From Micromonospora costi (GTDB taxonomy: Bacteria > Actinomycetota > Actinomycetes > Mycobacteriales > Micromonosporaceae), in assembly GCF_003626655.1 (NCBI RefSeq), contig NZ_RBAN01000003.1, forward strand, positions 124,001 to 188,000: a stretch of DNA of 64,000 nucleotides. The letters run 5' to 3'. Position 1 is the stretch's first letter, and every line of letters starts with the position of its first letter. Made by a program: the position numbers and the translations under genes. This document shows positions 1 to 9,275 of this stretch, piece by piece. The notes beneath the pieces were generated by a model that had not been told where the DNA came from, did no database searches, and worked only from the letters and a program-made list of their open reading frames with translations.

Positions 1-153
1 TTGCGTATCCCGCCACACAACTGCCACAACCGAACGGACGAAAGTTACGGAGCAGAAACAGTTGATCTCTGTATAGAGACGGAGAGTGACGGGCTGGACT
101 CACCGTGTCGCCGGAACACCGCCACGTCGGCCGTCCGGCGGCCCCGCACGGGC

Positions 154-1188
154 TCAGGGGAGCACGCAGGTCGGGCTCGGCACCGGCACCGGCTCGCCCA
201 CCGCCTCGGGCACCCCGCTGTCACGGTCGACCCGGAAGACCCGGATCATGTCGGCCCGCTCGTCCGCCACGTACAGATGCTCGCCGACCAGCGCGAAGTG
301 GCGCGGCCACTCGCCGTCGGTGTCCACCTCGGCGACCAGGTCCGGCCGCTCCCCCCGCAGGTCGAAGACCGCGATGGTGCCGACGCCCCGGTTGGCCACG
401 TACAGGAAGCGCCCGTCGGGCCCCACCGCCACCTCCGACGGCTGCACGTGCCCCGGCCGCCCGCTCGCGTCGACCCGGCTGCGCTGGTGCAGCGAGCCGT
501 CGCTCAGCTCGTACCCGGTGACCGTCGCGTCCAGCTCACCCACCAGGTAGCAGCGCCGCCCGTCCGGGTGCCGGGCCAGGTGGCGAGGGCCGGCCCCGGC
601 CGCCGTACGGACCCGCGGGGCCCGGGGCACCAGCCGGCCGGTGGCGGCGTCGAGGTCGTACCGGTAGACCGAGTCCGTGCCCAGGTCGACCGCGAGCAGC
701 GGGCCGCGGGCCGGGTCCGGCGAGACCATGTGCGCGTGCCCCCGCTCCTGGCGCTCCGGGTCCGCACCGTGCCCCTCGTGCACGACGAGGTCGCTGCGCT
801 CGCCGGGGACACCCTCCGCGTCGAGCGGGAAGACGGCGACGCTGCCGCCGCCGTAGTTGGCGGCCACGAGGTGACCCCCGCCCGGCATCACGGCCAGGTG
901 GCACGGCTCCGCCCCGCCGGTGCCGCGGGTCGCGAGCGGGGTCAGGCCGCCGTCGTCCCCGACCCGCCACGCGCTGACCCTCCCGGCCGGGAGCTCGTTG
1001 ACCGCGTACAGGACGGGCAGCGCCGGGTGCCGGGTGAGGAAGGACGGCGAGGCCGTCGCGGCCACGGTGCCCAGCGGCGTCAACGCGCCCGTGGCCGCGT
1101 CCCGCCGGGCCGCCATGATGCCGGTCCCCCGGCCGCCGCTCTCCGCCGTGTAGCACCCGATGTGGACGACCCCGTCCCGACCGTTCAC
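154..1188 (-). CDS. Lactonase family protein (6-phosphogluconolactonase-like beta-propeller)
   Basis: A protein of about 344 residues resembling the seven-bladed beta-propeller lactonases (Lactonase, 10-bladed/YbhE-type family). Recurrent blade motifs are visible, such as HLAVMPGGGHLVAANYGGG, RHLARHPDGRRCYLV and GPDGRFLYVANRGVGTIAVF. Family members hydrolyse 6-phosphogluconolactone or are uncharacterised sugar lactonases; the substrate here is not decided by sequence. I place the start at GTG 1188 because GGAGG lies 8 bases upstream; an in-frame ATG at 1224 has no such site. No signal peptide is seen, so it is probably cytoplasmic. It lies 87 bp downstream of the conservon on the same strand and may be read with it, but no functional tie is evident. 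Confidence 0.8.
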   Translation of the reverse strand: MNGRDGVVHIGCYTAESGGRGTGIMAARRDAATGALTPLGTVAATASPSFLTRHPALPVLYAVNELPAGRVSAWRVGDDGGLTPLATRGTGGAEPCHLAVMPGGGHLVAANYGGGSVAVFPLDAEGVPGERSDLVVHEGHGADPERQERGHAHMVSPDPARGPLLAVDLGTDSVYRYDLDAATGRLVPRAPRVRTAAGAGPRHLARHPDGRRCYLVGELDATVTGYELSDGSLHQRSRVDASGRPGHVQPSEVAVGPDGRFLYVANRGVGTIAVFDLRGERPDLVAEVDTDGEWPRHFALVGEHLYVADERADMIRVFRVDRDSGVPEAVGEPVPVPSPTCVLP

Positions 1189-1275
1189 CGTCCCACCCTC
1201 CGCCGACGCCTTGGTCAGATCCAACCAGAGGTGCCGGCGGCCGGCACGGTAACCGGCACGTCGCGGGTCGGCGGC

Positions 1276-1878
1276 TCAGGCCGCCGGGACCGGCTCGCCC
1301 CGCTGCCGGGCCACGTGCTCGACCAGGGAGATGAGCACCAGCTTGCCGGACTGCCGGTCGCGCGCGTCGCAGAGCACGAGCGGCACGTCCGGGTCGAGGT
1401 CCAGGGCCCGGCGTACGCTCTCCAGGTCGAAGCGGCGGGCGCCGTCGAAGCAGTTCACGCCCACCACGAACGGGATCCCGCGCTGCTCGAAGTAGTCGAT
1501 CGACGGGAAGCAGTCGGCGAGCCGCCGGGTGTCGGCGAGCACCACCGCACCGAGCGCGCCGAAGGCCAGTTCGTCCCAGAGGAACCAGAAGCGGTCCTGC
1601 CCCGGGGTGCCGAACAGGTACACCTGGAGGTCGTCGTTGATGGTGATCCGCCCGAAGTCCATGGCGACCGTGGTCGTGGACTTCCCCTCCACCCCGGAGA
1701 TGTCGTCGGTGTCGACACCGGCGCCGGTCAGGATCTCCTCGGTCTGCAACGGCCGGACCTCGCTCAACGCGCTCACCAGCGTCGTCTTGCCGGCCCCGAA
1801 GCCACCCGCGATGAGGATCTTCAGGGCCAACGGGATCCGGGTGCCGGAACCGGTTCGGTCATAGCGCACGGAGTCCAC
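1276..1878 (-). CDS. cvnD: Conservon small GTPase (CvnD-type)
   Basis: A Ras-like/MglA-type small GTP-binding protein of about 200 residues, the fourth gene of an actinobacterial conservon. The P-loop GGFGAGKTT is at residues 25-33, the G3-like motif FGTPGQDRFWFLW follows, and VGVNCFDGA stands at the position of the G4 NKxD motif in degenerate form. In Streptomyces, conservon proteins assemble at the membrane in a complex compared to eukaryotic G-protein-coupled systems. The start chosen is GTG 1878, which overlaps the 3' end of cvnC by 20 bases, implying translational coupling; GTG 1869 is an alternative. The gene order A-B-C-D supports the call more than any single motif. Confidence 0.88.
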   Translation of the reverse strand: MDSVRYDRTGSGTRIPLALKILIAGGFGAGKTTLVSALSEVRPLQTEEILTGAGVDTDDISGVEGKSTTTVAMDFGRITINDDLQVYLFGTPGQDRFWFLWDELAFGALGAVVLADTRRLADCFPSIDYFEQRGIPFVVGVNCFDGARRFDLESVRRALDLDPDVPLVLCDARDRQSGKLVLISLVEHVARQRGEPVPAA

Positions 1879-2245
1879 TGACCACCGCCTTGAGGATGTC
1901 GTCGTCGGGCAGGGGGGCGGCGGCGGGCGGTTCGTGGACCGCGACCAGACCGCGCGCGAGCAGGTCACCGAGCAGCACGCGGATCACGCCGACGGCGAGG
2001 TCCAGCTCGGCCGCCAGCTCCGCGACCGGCACGGGCCGGTGGGCCAGGTCGACCAGGCGCCGGTGTTCCGGGGACAGCCGCGGGTCGGCGGCGTCCACCT
2101 CGGGACCGGCCAGCACGAACGCCACCAGGTCGAACCCGTCGGCGGCGGACCGGACCCGACCGCCGGTGAGGGTGTACGGACGGACGACCGGGCCGGCGGC
2201 GTCGTCCAGCCACTCGTGCTGCGGCCCGGGCGGTTCAGTCAGCAT
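1859..2245 (-). CDS. cvnC: DUF742 conservon protein (CvnC-type)
   Basis: A DUF742 protein of about 128 residues, recognised by VVRPYTLTGGRV near the N-terminus and a winged-helix-like tail (ELAAELDLAVGVIRVLLGDLLARGLV) resembling a DNA-binding fold. Members are invariably encoded between a roadblock protein and a small GTPase, as here. Two starts are possible: ATG 2245 (11-base overlap with cvnB, used here) or GTG 2254 (20-base overlap). Its biochemical role is not established; the fold suggests either a transcription factor or a scaffold between the kinase-like membrane protein and the GTPase. Confidence 0.85.
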   Translation of the reverse strand: MLTEPPGPQHEWLDDAAGPVVRPYTLTGGRVRSAADGFDLVAFVLAGPEVDAADPRLSPEHRRLVDLAHRPVPVAELAAELDLAVGVIRVLLGDLLARGLVAVHEPPAAAPLPDDDILKAVVSGLRAL

Positions 2246-2657
2246 CGACGGCACCCGCCGCCGACCGGGCCGGCGCCGTCAGGTACTCGCCGACCCGGAT
2301 GACCAGCATCGCCATCTCGTACGCCACCAGACCGATGTCCGCGTCCGCGTCGCTCACCACGGCGAGGCACGCGCCCTGCCCGGCCGCGGTCACGAAGAGG
2401 TACGCCGACTCCATCTCCACCACGGTCTGCCGCACGGGCCCGCCGTCGACGTGCCGGCTCGCGCCACGCGCCAGGCTGGCGAAGCCGGCGGCGAGGGCGC
2501 ACAGGTGCTCGGCGGCGGCCTGGTCCAGGTCGGCGGTGGCCCCGAGCAGCAACCCGTCCGCCGAGAGCACCACCGCCTCGCGGGCGGCCGGTACCCGTTG
2601 CACCAACTCGTCGAGCAGCCAGTCGAGATCGGCGCTCTGCTTCGTCGATTGCCGCAC
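2235..2657 (-). CDS. cvnB: Roadblock/LC7 domain conservon protein (CvnB-type)
   Basis: A 140-residue protein with a single roadblock/LC7 domain (DWLLDELVQRVPAAREAVVLSADGLLLGAT, then SAYLFVTAAGQGACLAVV). Roadblock proteins are partners or GTPase-activating factors of MglA-like GTPases, here presumably the product of the adjacent cvnD. It begins with GTG 2657, whose G is the last base of the cvnA stop (TAGTG), so translation is very likely coupled. It ends inside the start of cvnC. Confidence 0.9.
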   Translation of the reverse strand: MRQSTKQSADLDWLLDELVQRVPAAREAVVLSADGLLLGATADLDQAAAEHLCALAAGFASLARGASRHVDGGPVRQTVVEMESAYLFVTAAGQGACLAVVSDADADIGLVAYEMAMLVIRVGEYLTAPARSAAGAVDAD

Positions 2658-5293
2658 TAGGCGTCCCTCTCACTCTCGGTCGGTTCGTCACGTGCCACCG
2701 GCGCCAGGGTCGGCAGTGCGACCGTCTTGTCGGCGTCGCGAGGCGTCCGGCGGGCCGGGTCACCCGCCGGAGGCTCCGGCCCGTCCGCCGGCGTGGGCGC
2801 GTGGTGGGCTGCCCCGTCCGTGGTCGCGGGGCCGTCGGCCGGCGTGGGAGCGGCAGCCCCTTCCGCTACGGGCACAGGGCCGGCGGTTGGCGCGGGAACG
2901 GCGGTACCGGCGGCGGCCGGCATGGGACCGGCGGCCGGCGGGCGGGCGGTACCCGCCGGGTCGGCCGCCGGAGCGGCCGGGCGAGCCGCGTCACCCGGTC
3001 GGGGTACCGGACGGCCGGCGTCGGCGGCGAGGCGGCCGCGGGCGGTGCCGGCCTGGAGCGCCGACATCACCCGGCGCACCTCCTCGGGCGGGCGGGGCGT
3101 CGGGGTGTCGGCGCCCGGGTGCCGCGGCCGGGCGGACGGGCCGCGCCGCCGGACCCGCCGGGGCAGTCCGTCGATCTCGCCGCCGGTGGCGGCACCGGCC
3201 TCCGCGTCCGTGGACGGCTGCGGCGCGCCCTCCTCGACGGCGCCCGGCAGTGCGGGCGCGGGCCGGCCGACGGTCGGGGCGTCGGGTGACGACCGGCGGC
3301 GGTCGGCGGCGGCACGGGGTCGCGGCAGCGCGCCGCGCCGCGGCCCGCCCGTGAGCCGCCGCTGCGGCCGTCCCGGCGCCCGGCCGTCGGAGTCGAGCAC
3401 GCCCAGGGCCGGTTCGTCGGTGATCAGATCGGGCGGTACGAGCACCACGGCGATGACCCCGCCCGCCTCGGAGCGGCGCAGGCTCACCCGTACACCGTGC
3501 CGCGTGGCCAGCCGCGCCACGACGAACAGCCCGAGGCGGGCGCTCTCGGCCGGATCGAACTCGGGCGAGCGGGCCAGGCGGCGGTTCGCGTCCTCGAGCG
3601 CGGCGTCGGACATGCCCAGGCCGCTGTCGGTGATCTCCAGCGCGTACCCCTTGGCCACCCGCTGGCCGGAGACCGTCACCCTCGTGGCCGGCGGGGAGAA
3701 GGCGGTGGCGTTCTCGATCAGCTCGGCGAGCAGGTGGATGACGTCGCCGACGGCCCGCCCGAGGACGCCGGCCGGCTGCACGCTCGTGATGTCCACCCGG
3801 TCGTACGCCTCGACCTCGGAGATCGCCCCGCGGGCCAGGTCGAGCATCGCGACCGGGTTGCGCCAGCCGCGGCCCGGCGCCGCGCCGGCCAGGATGACCA
3901 GGTCCTCGGCGTGCCGGCGGAGCCGGGTGGCGAGGTGGTCCACCTGGAACAGCTCGGCCAGCTCGTCCGGGTCCTCGGCGCCGCGCTCCATCCGGTCGAG
4001 CAGGGCGAGCTGCCGGTGCACGAGGCCCTGGCTGCGCCGGGCGATGTTGAGGAAGACCTCGTTGAGGCCCCGGCGCAGGGTGACCTCGTCCACGGCCGCC
4101 TGGACGGCGGTGCGCTGCACCTCGTTGAACGCCCGTCCCACCTGGCCGATCTCGTCGTCGCCGTACTCCAGCGGGGGCGCCTCGCGGGCCACGTCGACCT
4201 GCTCGCCCCGGCGCAGCCGGGTCACCACGTCCGGGAGCCGGTGCTCGGCCAGCTCGAGGGCGGCGGTGCGTACGCCGCTGAGGCGCCGGGCCAGGGTCCG
4301 GCCGACCCGCACCGCCACCAGCACCGAGACCACCACGGCGACCAGCCCGAGCACGCCGGCGGCGGCGAGCCGCACGAGCACCCGTACCGCGGTCGGCACC
4401 GAACGGTCGGCGAGCCCGTCGGCCGCGTCCAGTTCGAACTCCCGCAGCTGCTGTTGGACCGCGTCGTAGGCGGCCTGCCATCCGGCGGGGTCCACGGGCG
4501 GGGGCGCCGCGCGGTCGGCGGCGACCAGGCCGTCCTGCATCGCCCGGAGCCGGGCGAACGCCTCGCCCTCGGTGAGCCGCTGGTACGCCGTCCGGTCCGC
4601 CGCCGGCAGGTCGGCCACCGCGTCCTCCACGAGGAACCGCTGGTTGCCGATGATCTGCACGAGGCGGGCGTGTTCCCCGTCGGCGAACCGGCCGGCCGTC
4701 ACAGCGCCGGCCAGCAGCGCGTCGGCCTGGCCGAGCAGTTCCCGGGACCGGCCGAGCGCCGTGAGCGCGCGGGCCTCCCGGGTAAGGTCCGGCTCGGGCA
4801 GCGCCGCCATGGCGGAGAACGCCTGGAACGCCGACCCGATCATTCCGTTGTAGAGGCCGAACGCCCCGGCCCGGTCCAGCCTCCGCCGGTCGATGAAGTC
4901 GCGACCGGCGGGCAGCGCCTCGAGCGCGGTGACCAGCTGGTCGACCCGGGCCTCCAGCGGCGCGTCGGCGGCGTCGCGGAACTCCTCGCCGCCGGTCCGG
5001 CGGCGCAGCTCGTCGATCGCCCGGTCGGTCCGCTGCCGCTGCTCCGCGAGGGCCGGCAACGCCTCGGTGCTGGCCAGCTGCACCACCGTGAGCCGGCGCT
5101 CCCGTTGCAGCTCGGCCACCACCGCCTCGCCGGGCCGTCCCAGGTCGTAGAGGTAGGTGCGGGCGGCGAGCAGGTCGAGGGCCGGCCCGAAGGTGAGCGT
5201 GGTCGCGAAGATCCAGAGCGCCAGCAGGGCGGTCACCGGTACGACGACCAGCGCCGTCAGCTTCGAGCGGATCGGCCAGTCGCGCGTTCTCAT
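2657..5293 (-). CDS. cvnA: Conservon sensor kinase-like membrane protein (CvnA-type) with nitrate-sensing-like ectodomain
   Basis: About 878 residues. The order is a short cytoplasmic N-terminus, transmembrane helix at about 12-32, an extracytoplasmic helical region of the NIT (nitrate/nitrite-sensing-like) type from about 45 to 295, a second helix at about 303-325, a HAMP linker, a dimerisation helix region and a GHKL ATPase domain with the N box (ELIENATAFSPP, near 526) and G boxes (DSGLGMSD, LGLFVVARLA). From about residue 631 to the end it is a long Pro/Ala/Arg-rich, probably disordered tail. I see no classical phospho-acceptor H box, which agrees with conservon kinases being atypical. 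The start is ATG 5293, giving MRTRDWPIRSKL; an upstream in-frame extension has no membrane logic. It heads the cvnABCD operon. Confidence 0.9.
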   Translation of the reverse strand: MRTRDWPIRSKLTALVVVPVTALLALWIFATTLTFGPALDLLAARTYLYDLGRPGEAVVAELQRERRLTVVQLASTEALPALAEQRQRTDRAIDELRRRTGGEEFRDAADAPLEARVDQLVTALEALPAGRDFIDRRRLDRAGAFGLYNGMIGSAFQAFSAMAALPEPDLTREARALTALGRSRELLGQADALLAGAVTAGRFADGEHARLVQIIGNQRFLVEDAVADLPAADRTAYQRLTEGEAFARLRAMQDGLVAADRAAPPPVDPAGWQAAYDAVQQQLREFELDAADGLADRSVPTAVRVLVRLAAAGVLGLVAVVVSVLVAVRVGRTLARRLSGVRTAALELAEHRLPDVVTRLRRGEQVDVAREAPPLEYGDDEIGQVGRAFNEVQRTAVQAAVDEVTLRRGLNEVFLNIARRSQGLVHRQLALLDRMERGAEDPDELAELFQVDHLATRLRRHAEDLVILAGAAPGRGWRNPVAMLDLARGAISEVEAYDRVDITSVQPAGVLGRAVGDVIHLLAELIENATAFSPPATRVTVSGQRVAKGYALEITDSGLGMSDAALEDANRRLARSPEFDPAESARLGLFVVARLATRHGVRVSLRRSEAGGVIAVVLVPPDLITDEPALGVLDSDGRAPGRPQRRLTGGPRRGALPRPRAAADRRRSSPDAPTVGRPAPALPGAVEEGAPQPSTDAEAGAATGGEIDGLPRRVRRRGPSARPRHPGADTPTPRPPEEVRRVMSALQAGTARGRLAADAGRPVPRPGDAARPAAPAADPAGTARPPAAGPMPAAAGTAVPAPTAGPVPVAEGAAAPTPADGPATTDGAAHHAPTPADGPEPPAGDPARRTPRDADKTVALPTLAPVARDEPTESERDA

Positions 5294-5736
5294 CGGACCT
5301 CGCCCGGGTGTGGCAGAAGGGGCGCCGGCGACGGCCGGGCAGCGCTCCCACCGGGGCAGCCTCCCGGCACCTGGCGCCGGGCACCGGCACGGGCGCCTTG
5401 GGCAGGATACGTAATCCCGGGCCGATGCACTACCGCCCGTTGCGCCTACCACGACGCTCCGATGTGGAGCCGATCACGAACGGGCGCGCCGACGGTGGTG
5501 GCCGACGGGTGGCGCGCTGTGGGTCGATCAGAGGTTGACGCCGGCCGGGCAGTCGCACGTCTCCTCGCGAGCGCAGGTGTGCCACCCGCGGCCCGTGAAC
5601 CGGACAGAGCGCCCAAACCCCCCGCCCGAGCCGATGATCGACTCGACATCCAACCCGTGGTCGCCGCAGGAAAGTGCCGCGGATGGGGATTGGCGATCAG
5701 TGAGCCGAGGGAATACCGGGTGACGAAGGAGGAGCC
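5294..5736. other. 443-bp intergenic region between divergent cvnA and the 5737 gene
   Basis: This gap should hold the promoters of the conservon operon (minus) and of the five-gene plus-strand cluster. Open frames across it are continuations of antisense frames and show no protein-like features. The only regulatory signal I can point to is the stress-sigma-like motif at 5688-5714, listed separately. No long hairpin or repeat was found. Confidence 0.4.
5688..5714 (+). promoter_or_regulatory. Possible SigB/SigF-type promoter
   Basis: GATTGG at 5688-5693 and GGGAAT at 5709-5714 are separated by 15 bases and sit just before the start at 5737. Actinobacterial general-stress sigma factors recognise GNNT or GTTT followed after 14-16 bases by GGGTAT/GGGTAC, so this is a partial match. 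It is an inference from the motif only. Confidence 0.3.
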
Positions 5737-6396
5737 ATGTCGCCCACGCAGATAATCGTCGTCATCCTCGCCGTGCTGGTGATCGCGGCGCTGGCCGTCG
5801 CCGCCCGGACGGTGGCCCGTCGCCGGTCCCTGCGCGACCGTTTCGGCCCCGAGTACGACCGGGTGGTCGCCGAGCGGGACAGCCGCACCGCCGCCGAACG
5901 GGAGCTGAGGGACCGTGAACGCCGGCACGCCGAACTGACGCTCACCCCGCTCTCCCCCGAGTCCCGGGCCCGCTACGCGGCCGCCTGGGAGGAACTGCAG
6001 GTCCGCTTCGTCGACTCCCCCGCCGACGCCGTGGGCGACGCCGACGAACTGGTCACCCGGCTCGTCGCGGAACGCGGTTACCCCACCGGTGACTTCTCCG
6101 ACCAGATCGCCCATCTGTCCGTCGAGCACGCCCGCACGTTGACTCACTACCGCGACGCGCACGAGATCCACCTGCGCAACACCCGGGGCGAGGCCAGCAC
6201 GGAGGAGCTGCGGCAGGCGGTGGTGCACTACCGCGCGCTCGTCGCCGATCTGCTCGGCGAGGACCCGGTGCAGGCACGGCCACCGGCGCCGCGCCAGTCC
6301 GACGAGGGCCTTCCGGACCAGCCGGAGCAGCGGCACCCGGAGGAGCAGGAACCGGAGCGCCGGCCGGACACGCCCCACGACGTCACCAACCGCTGA
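5737..6396 (+). CDS. Single-pass membrane protein with a domain shared with the next gene
   Basis: A 219-residue protein of unknown function. Residues 5-25 form one transmembrane helix (IIVVILAVLVIAALAVAA), followed by a basic stretch and a charged helix; the soluble part should be cytoplasmic. Residues about 84-172 form a helical domain (WEELQVRFVDSPADAVGDADELV ... TEELRQAVVHYRALVADLLG) that is repeated in the C-terminus of the 6409 product. The C-terminal 40 residues are Pro/Glu/Arg-rich and look disordered. A perfect AAGGAGG at 5726-5732 fixes the start. It heads a plus-strand run that continues into the 6409 gene after 12 bases. Confidence 0.75.
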   Translation: MSPTQIIVVILAVLVIAALAVAARTVARRRSLRDRFGPEYDRVVAERDSRTAAERELRDRERRHAELTLTPLSPESRARYAAAWEELQVRFVDSPADAVGDADELVTRLVAERGYPTGDFSDQIAHLSVEHARTLTHYRDAHEIHLRNTRGEASTEELRQAVVHYRALVADLLGEDPVQARPPAPRQSDEGLPDQPEQRHPEEQEPERRPDTPHDVTNR

Positions 6397-6408
6397 GGAG
6401 GCACCGCG

Positions 6409-7416
6409 ATGCGCCAGGAAGAGCAGCAGGCGAGCAACGACCACCCCGAGGCCGTCCGGTCCACCCCGGTACCCGTACCGCAGGCCGGCGAACGCGGCGG
6501 CCGTACGGAGGTGCCCGAGGACGCGCTCGACGACCGGGGCACCTTCGACGACCCGTCGGTCGCCGGTGAGCGGCGCGACGCCGAGGCGTCCGACGACATC
6601 CGGGTCGAACGGACGGCGCAGCGGGACGCCGGCGAGGGCGGCTTCCACGATCCCGGGCCCGTGCCCTCCGCCCTGGGCGCGCCCACCGTGGCGGGCGCGG
6701 TCGCCGCGTCCGCCATGGCCAGTCCCCGTGCCGAGGACGAGCTGGACCCGATGGAGGAGCGCACCGCCCGGCCGGGCGACGGCGCGGAGGAGGGCGAGCG
6801 GGAGGGCTGGCGCGCCGACCCGACCGCCGAACTGGACGGGCGGCGGGGCACCTCGGTCACCGCGTCGGCGGCCGGTCCGGACGCGTCGGCGACTCGTACC
6901 GTCGAACCGCCCGCCGGGTCCGACGGCGACCCGGAGCGGCGCGGCGACCTGACTCCGCTCGGCGGCGACCCGGGGGCCGTGCCCGCCGGCTATGGCAGCG
7001 CGGCGCCGCGGATGGTCGACCCGGACGCGGTGTCGCCGGACGCCGACCCGGCCGCCGCCGGCGCCGCGGGCGCTGTCGGTGCCGGGGCGCCGGGCTCCCT
7101 CTCCTCGGCCGGGACCGCCCGGCCGATCGGCTCGACCGTGGCCGCCGAGCCGGCGAGCCTGTTCGACTCCTCGACAGCCCAGAGTTTCCGGGACCGGTGG
7201 CGGGACGTCCAGCTGCGCTTCGTGGACGACCCGCGGGCCGCGGCGGGCGACGCCGAGTCGCTGGTGGAGGAGGCGATCGAGGCCCTGTCCGCGGCCCTCG
7301 CGGCGCAGAAGACCACCCTGGGCGGCTGGCAGGAGGCCGGCTCCTCGGACACCGAGGAACTGCGGATGGCCGTCCGCCGGTACCGGGACTTCCTGGACCG
7401 GGTGCTGGGCCGCTGA
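6409..7416 (+). CDS. Acidic, largely disordered protein with C-terminal paralogous helical domain
   Basis: A 335-residue protein I cannot name. Residues 1 to about 240 are low-complexity and rich in Asp, Glu, Gly, Ala and Pro, with one Ala/Gly-rich hydrophobic patch near 90-105 (AGAVAASAMAS). Residues about 246-335 carry the same domain as the preceding protein: FRDRWRDVQLRFVDDPRAAA, GDAESLVEEAI and TEELRMAVRRYRDFLDRVLG. The start is supported by GAGGAGG 8 bases upstream of the ATG, and the gene is surely co-transcribed with the 5737 gene. The pair looks like a membrane-anchored and a soluble version of one module. Confidence 0.75.
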   Translation: MRQEEQQASNDHPEAVRSTPVPVPQAGERGGRTEVPEDALDDRGTFDDPSVAGERRDAEASDDIRVERTAQRDAGEGGFHDPGPVPSALGAPTVAGAVAASAMASPRAEDELDPMEERTARPGDGAEEGEREGWRADPTAELDGRRGTSVTASAAGPDASATRTVEPPAGSDGDPERRGDLTPLGGDPGAVPAGYGSAAPRMVDPDAVSPDADPAAAGAAGAVGAGAPGSLSSAGTARPIGSTVAAEPASLFDSSTAQSFRDRWRDVQLRFVDDPRAAAGDAESLVEEAIEALSAALAAQKTTLGGWQEAGSSDTEELRMAVRRYRDFLDRVLGR

Positions 7417-7600
7417 CCTGCCGCGGCGGCTACGGCCGCGCGCGATCGCCGACCACGGGATGCTCCGGCCGACCTGGGCCGGGGCATCCGCCTGTCCGCG
7501 ACCGGCGAACCGGGCATCGAGGACAGGCGTGGATTTTCGCCGTTCGGGGTAGTAGCCGGCCCGCACCCGGCCACGGACGGCGGAACGGAAGGTGACGGGG

Positions 7601-9259
7601 ATGGACGGCGGCGGACTCCGGCTCAACATGAACGCACTGGACTACGTCCTGCTGGCGCTCTACTTCGTCACCGTCCTCGGCGTCGGCTTCGCCGCCCGCC
7701 GTGCGATCCGCACCAGCGTCGACTTCTTCCTGTCCGGCCGCTCGCTGCCCGCCTGGGTGACCGGCCTCGCGTTCGTCTCGGCGAACCTCGGCGCGCTGGA
7801 GATCATCGGCATGGCCGCCAACGGCGCCCAGTACGGCGTGATGACGGTGCACTACTACTGGATCGGCGCCGTGCCGGCCATGGTCTTCCTCGGCATCGTG
7901 ATGATGCCCTTCTACTACGGCTCGAAGGTCCGCAGCGTCCCCGAGTACCTGCGGCTGCGGTTCAACCGCCCGACCCACCTGCTCAACGCGATCAGCTTCG
8001 CGGTCGCCCAGGTGCTGATCGCCGGTGTGAACCTCTACGCCCTGGCGCTGGTCATGCAGGCGCTGCTCGGCTGGCCGCTCTGGGTGGCGATCATCGTCGG
8101 CGCGGCCATCGTCCTGGTCTACATCACCATCGGTGGTCTCTCCGGCGCGATCTACAACGAGGTGCTCCAGTTCTTCGTGATCCTGGCCGGCCTCATCCCG
8201 GTCACCGTCATCGGTCTCGTGAAGGTCGGCGGGGTCTCCGGCCTGATGGACGCGGTCCGCGACTCGCGGCTCGGCGAGGCGGGGCTGCACGCCTGGCAGG
8301 ACACGGGCAGCACGGCCAACCCGCTGGGCGCCCACTGGCTCGGCATCGTCTTCGGCCTCGGCTTCGTCCTTTCGTTCGGCTACTGGACGACCAACTTCGC
8401 CGAGGTGCAGCGGGCCCTGTCCGCGAAGAACATGAGCGCGGCCCGCCGTACGCCGATCATCGCCGCGTACCCGAAGCTGCTGATCCCGGCGGTGACGGTG
8501 ATCCCCGGCCTGATCGCGCTCGTGACCGTCAAGGGACTGGGCGCGCCGAGCGGCGACCTGCAGTACAACAACGCGATCCCGCTGCTGATGCGGGACCTGC
8601 TCCCCAACGGCGTGCTGGGCGTCGCCGTCACGGGCCTGATCGCCTCGTTCATGGCCGGCATGGCGGCGAACGTGAGCGGCTTCAACACCGTGTTCACGTA
8701 CGACATCTGGCAGGCGTACGTCCGCCGGGACCGGCCGGACGCCTACTACCTGCGGATCGGCCGGTACGCGACCATCGCCGCCGTCGTGATCGGCATCGGC
8801 ACCGCGTTCATCGCCGCCGGGTTCAGCAACATCATGAACTACATCCAGGCGCTCTTCTCGGTGTTCAACGCCCCGCTGTTCGGCACTTTCATCATCGGCA
8901 TGTTCTGGAAGCGGATGAGCGCGCTGGCCGGCTTCTGGTCGCTGCTGTCGGGCACCGTGGTGGCGGTCGGGACCTACCTGCTCTACAAGGGCGGCGTGAT
9001 CCACTTCAACTCGGACCTGGAGGAGAGCTTCTGGGGCGCGGGACTCGCCTTCGCCACGGTGGCCGTGGTCGCGGCGATCCTCACCCCGCTGACCGCGCCG
9101 AAGCGCGACGAGGACCTGCGCGGGCTGGTCTACGGCATGGGCGGCATCGACGTGAAGGGGGACGTGCTGGCCGGAGACGCCGCCTGGTACCGCTCGCCCC
9201 TGCTGCTCGGCGTGATCGCCCTGGTGCTCGCCGTCGTCCTCTACATCCCGGTGTTCTAG
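7601..9259 (+). CDS. Sodium:solute symporter (SSS/SLC5 family)
   Basis: About 552 residues with some 13-14 hydrophobic helices, typical of SSS transporters that couple sodium entry to uptake of sugars or other organic solutes. Family hallmarks include SVDFFLSGRSLPAW near the N-terminus, RSVPEYLRLRF, and GGLSGAIYNEVLQFFVILAG in the middle, which resembles the SGLT-like branch. The substrate cannot be read from sequence. ATG 7601 is preferred because GGAAGG lies 6-8 bases upstream; GTG 7592 would leave no room for it. The next gene, 17 bases downstream, encodes a small membrane protein that is probably co-expressed. Confidence 0.9.
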   Translation: MDGGGLRLNMNALDYVLLALYFVTVLGVGFAARRAIRTSVDFFLSGRSLPAWVTGLAFVSANLGALEIIGMAANGAQYGVMTVHYYWIGAVPAMVFLGIVMMPFYYGSKVRSVPEYLRLRFNRPTHLLNAISFAVAQVLIAGVNLYALALVMQALLGWPLWVAIIVGAAIVLVYITIGGLSGAIYNEVLQFFVILAGLIPVTVIGLVKVGGVSGLMDAVRDSRLGEAGLHAWQDTGSTANPLGAHWLGIVFGLGFVLSFGYWTTNFAEVQRALSAKNMSAARRTPIIAAYPKLLIPAVTVIPGLIALVTVKGLGAPSGDLQYNNAIPLLMRDLLPNGVLGVAVTGLIASFMAGMAANVSGFNTVFTYDIWQAYVRRDRPDAYYLRIGRYATIAAVVIGIGTAFIAAGFSNIMNYIQALFSVFNAPLFGTFIIGMFWKRMSALAGFWSLLSGTVVAVGTYLLYKGGVIHFNSDLEESFWGAGLAFATVAVVAAILTPLTAPKRDEDLRGLVYGMGGIDVKGDVLAGDAAWYRSPLLLGVIALVLAVVLYIPVF

Positions 9260-9275
9260 GAAAGGTGTTGGCGCC

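Noticed and set aside
7417..7600. Search for a terminator or promoter between the 6409 gene and the symporter gene
   Set aside because: Only short GC-rich stems (under 8 bp) were found, so co-transcription versus a separate promoter cannot be decided.
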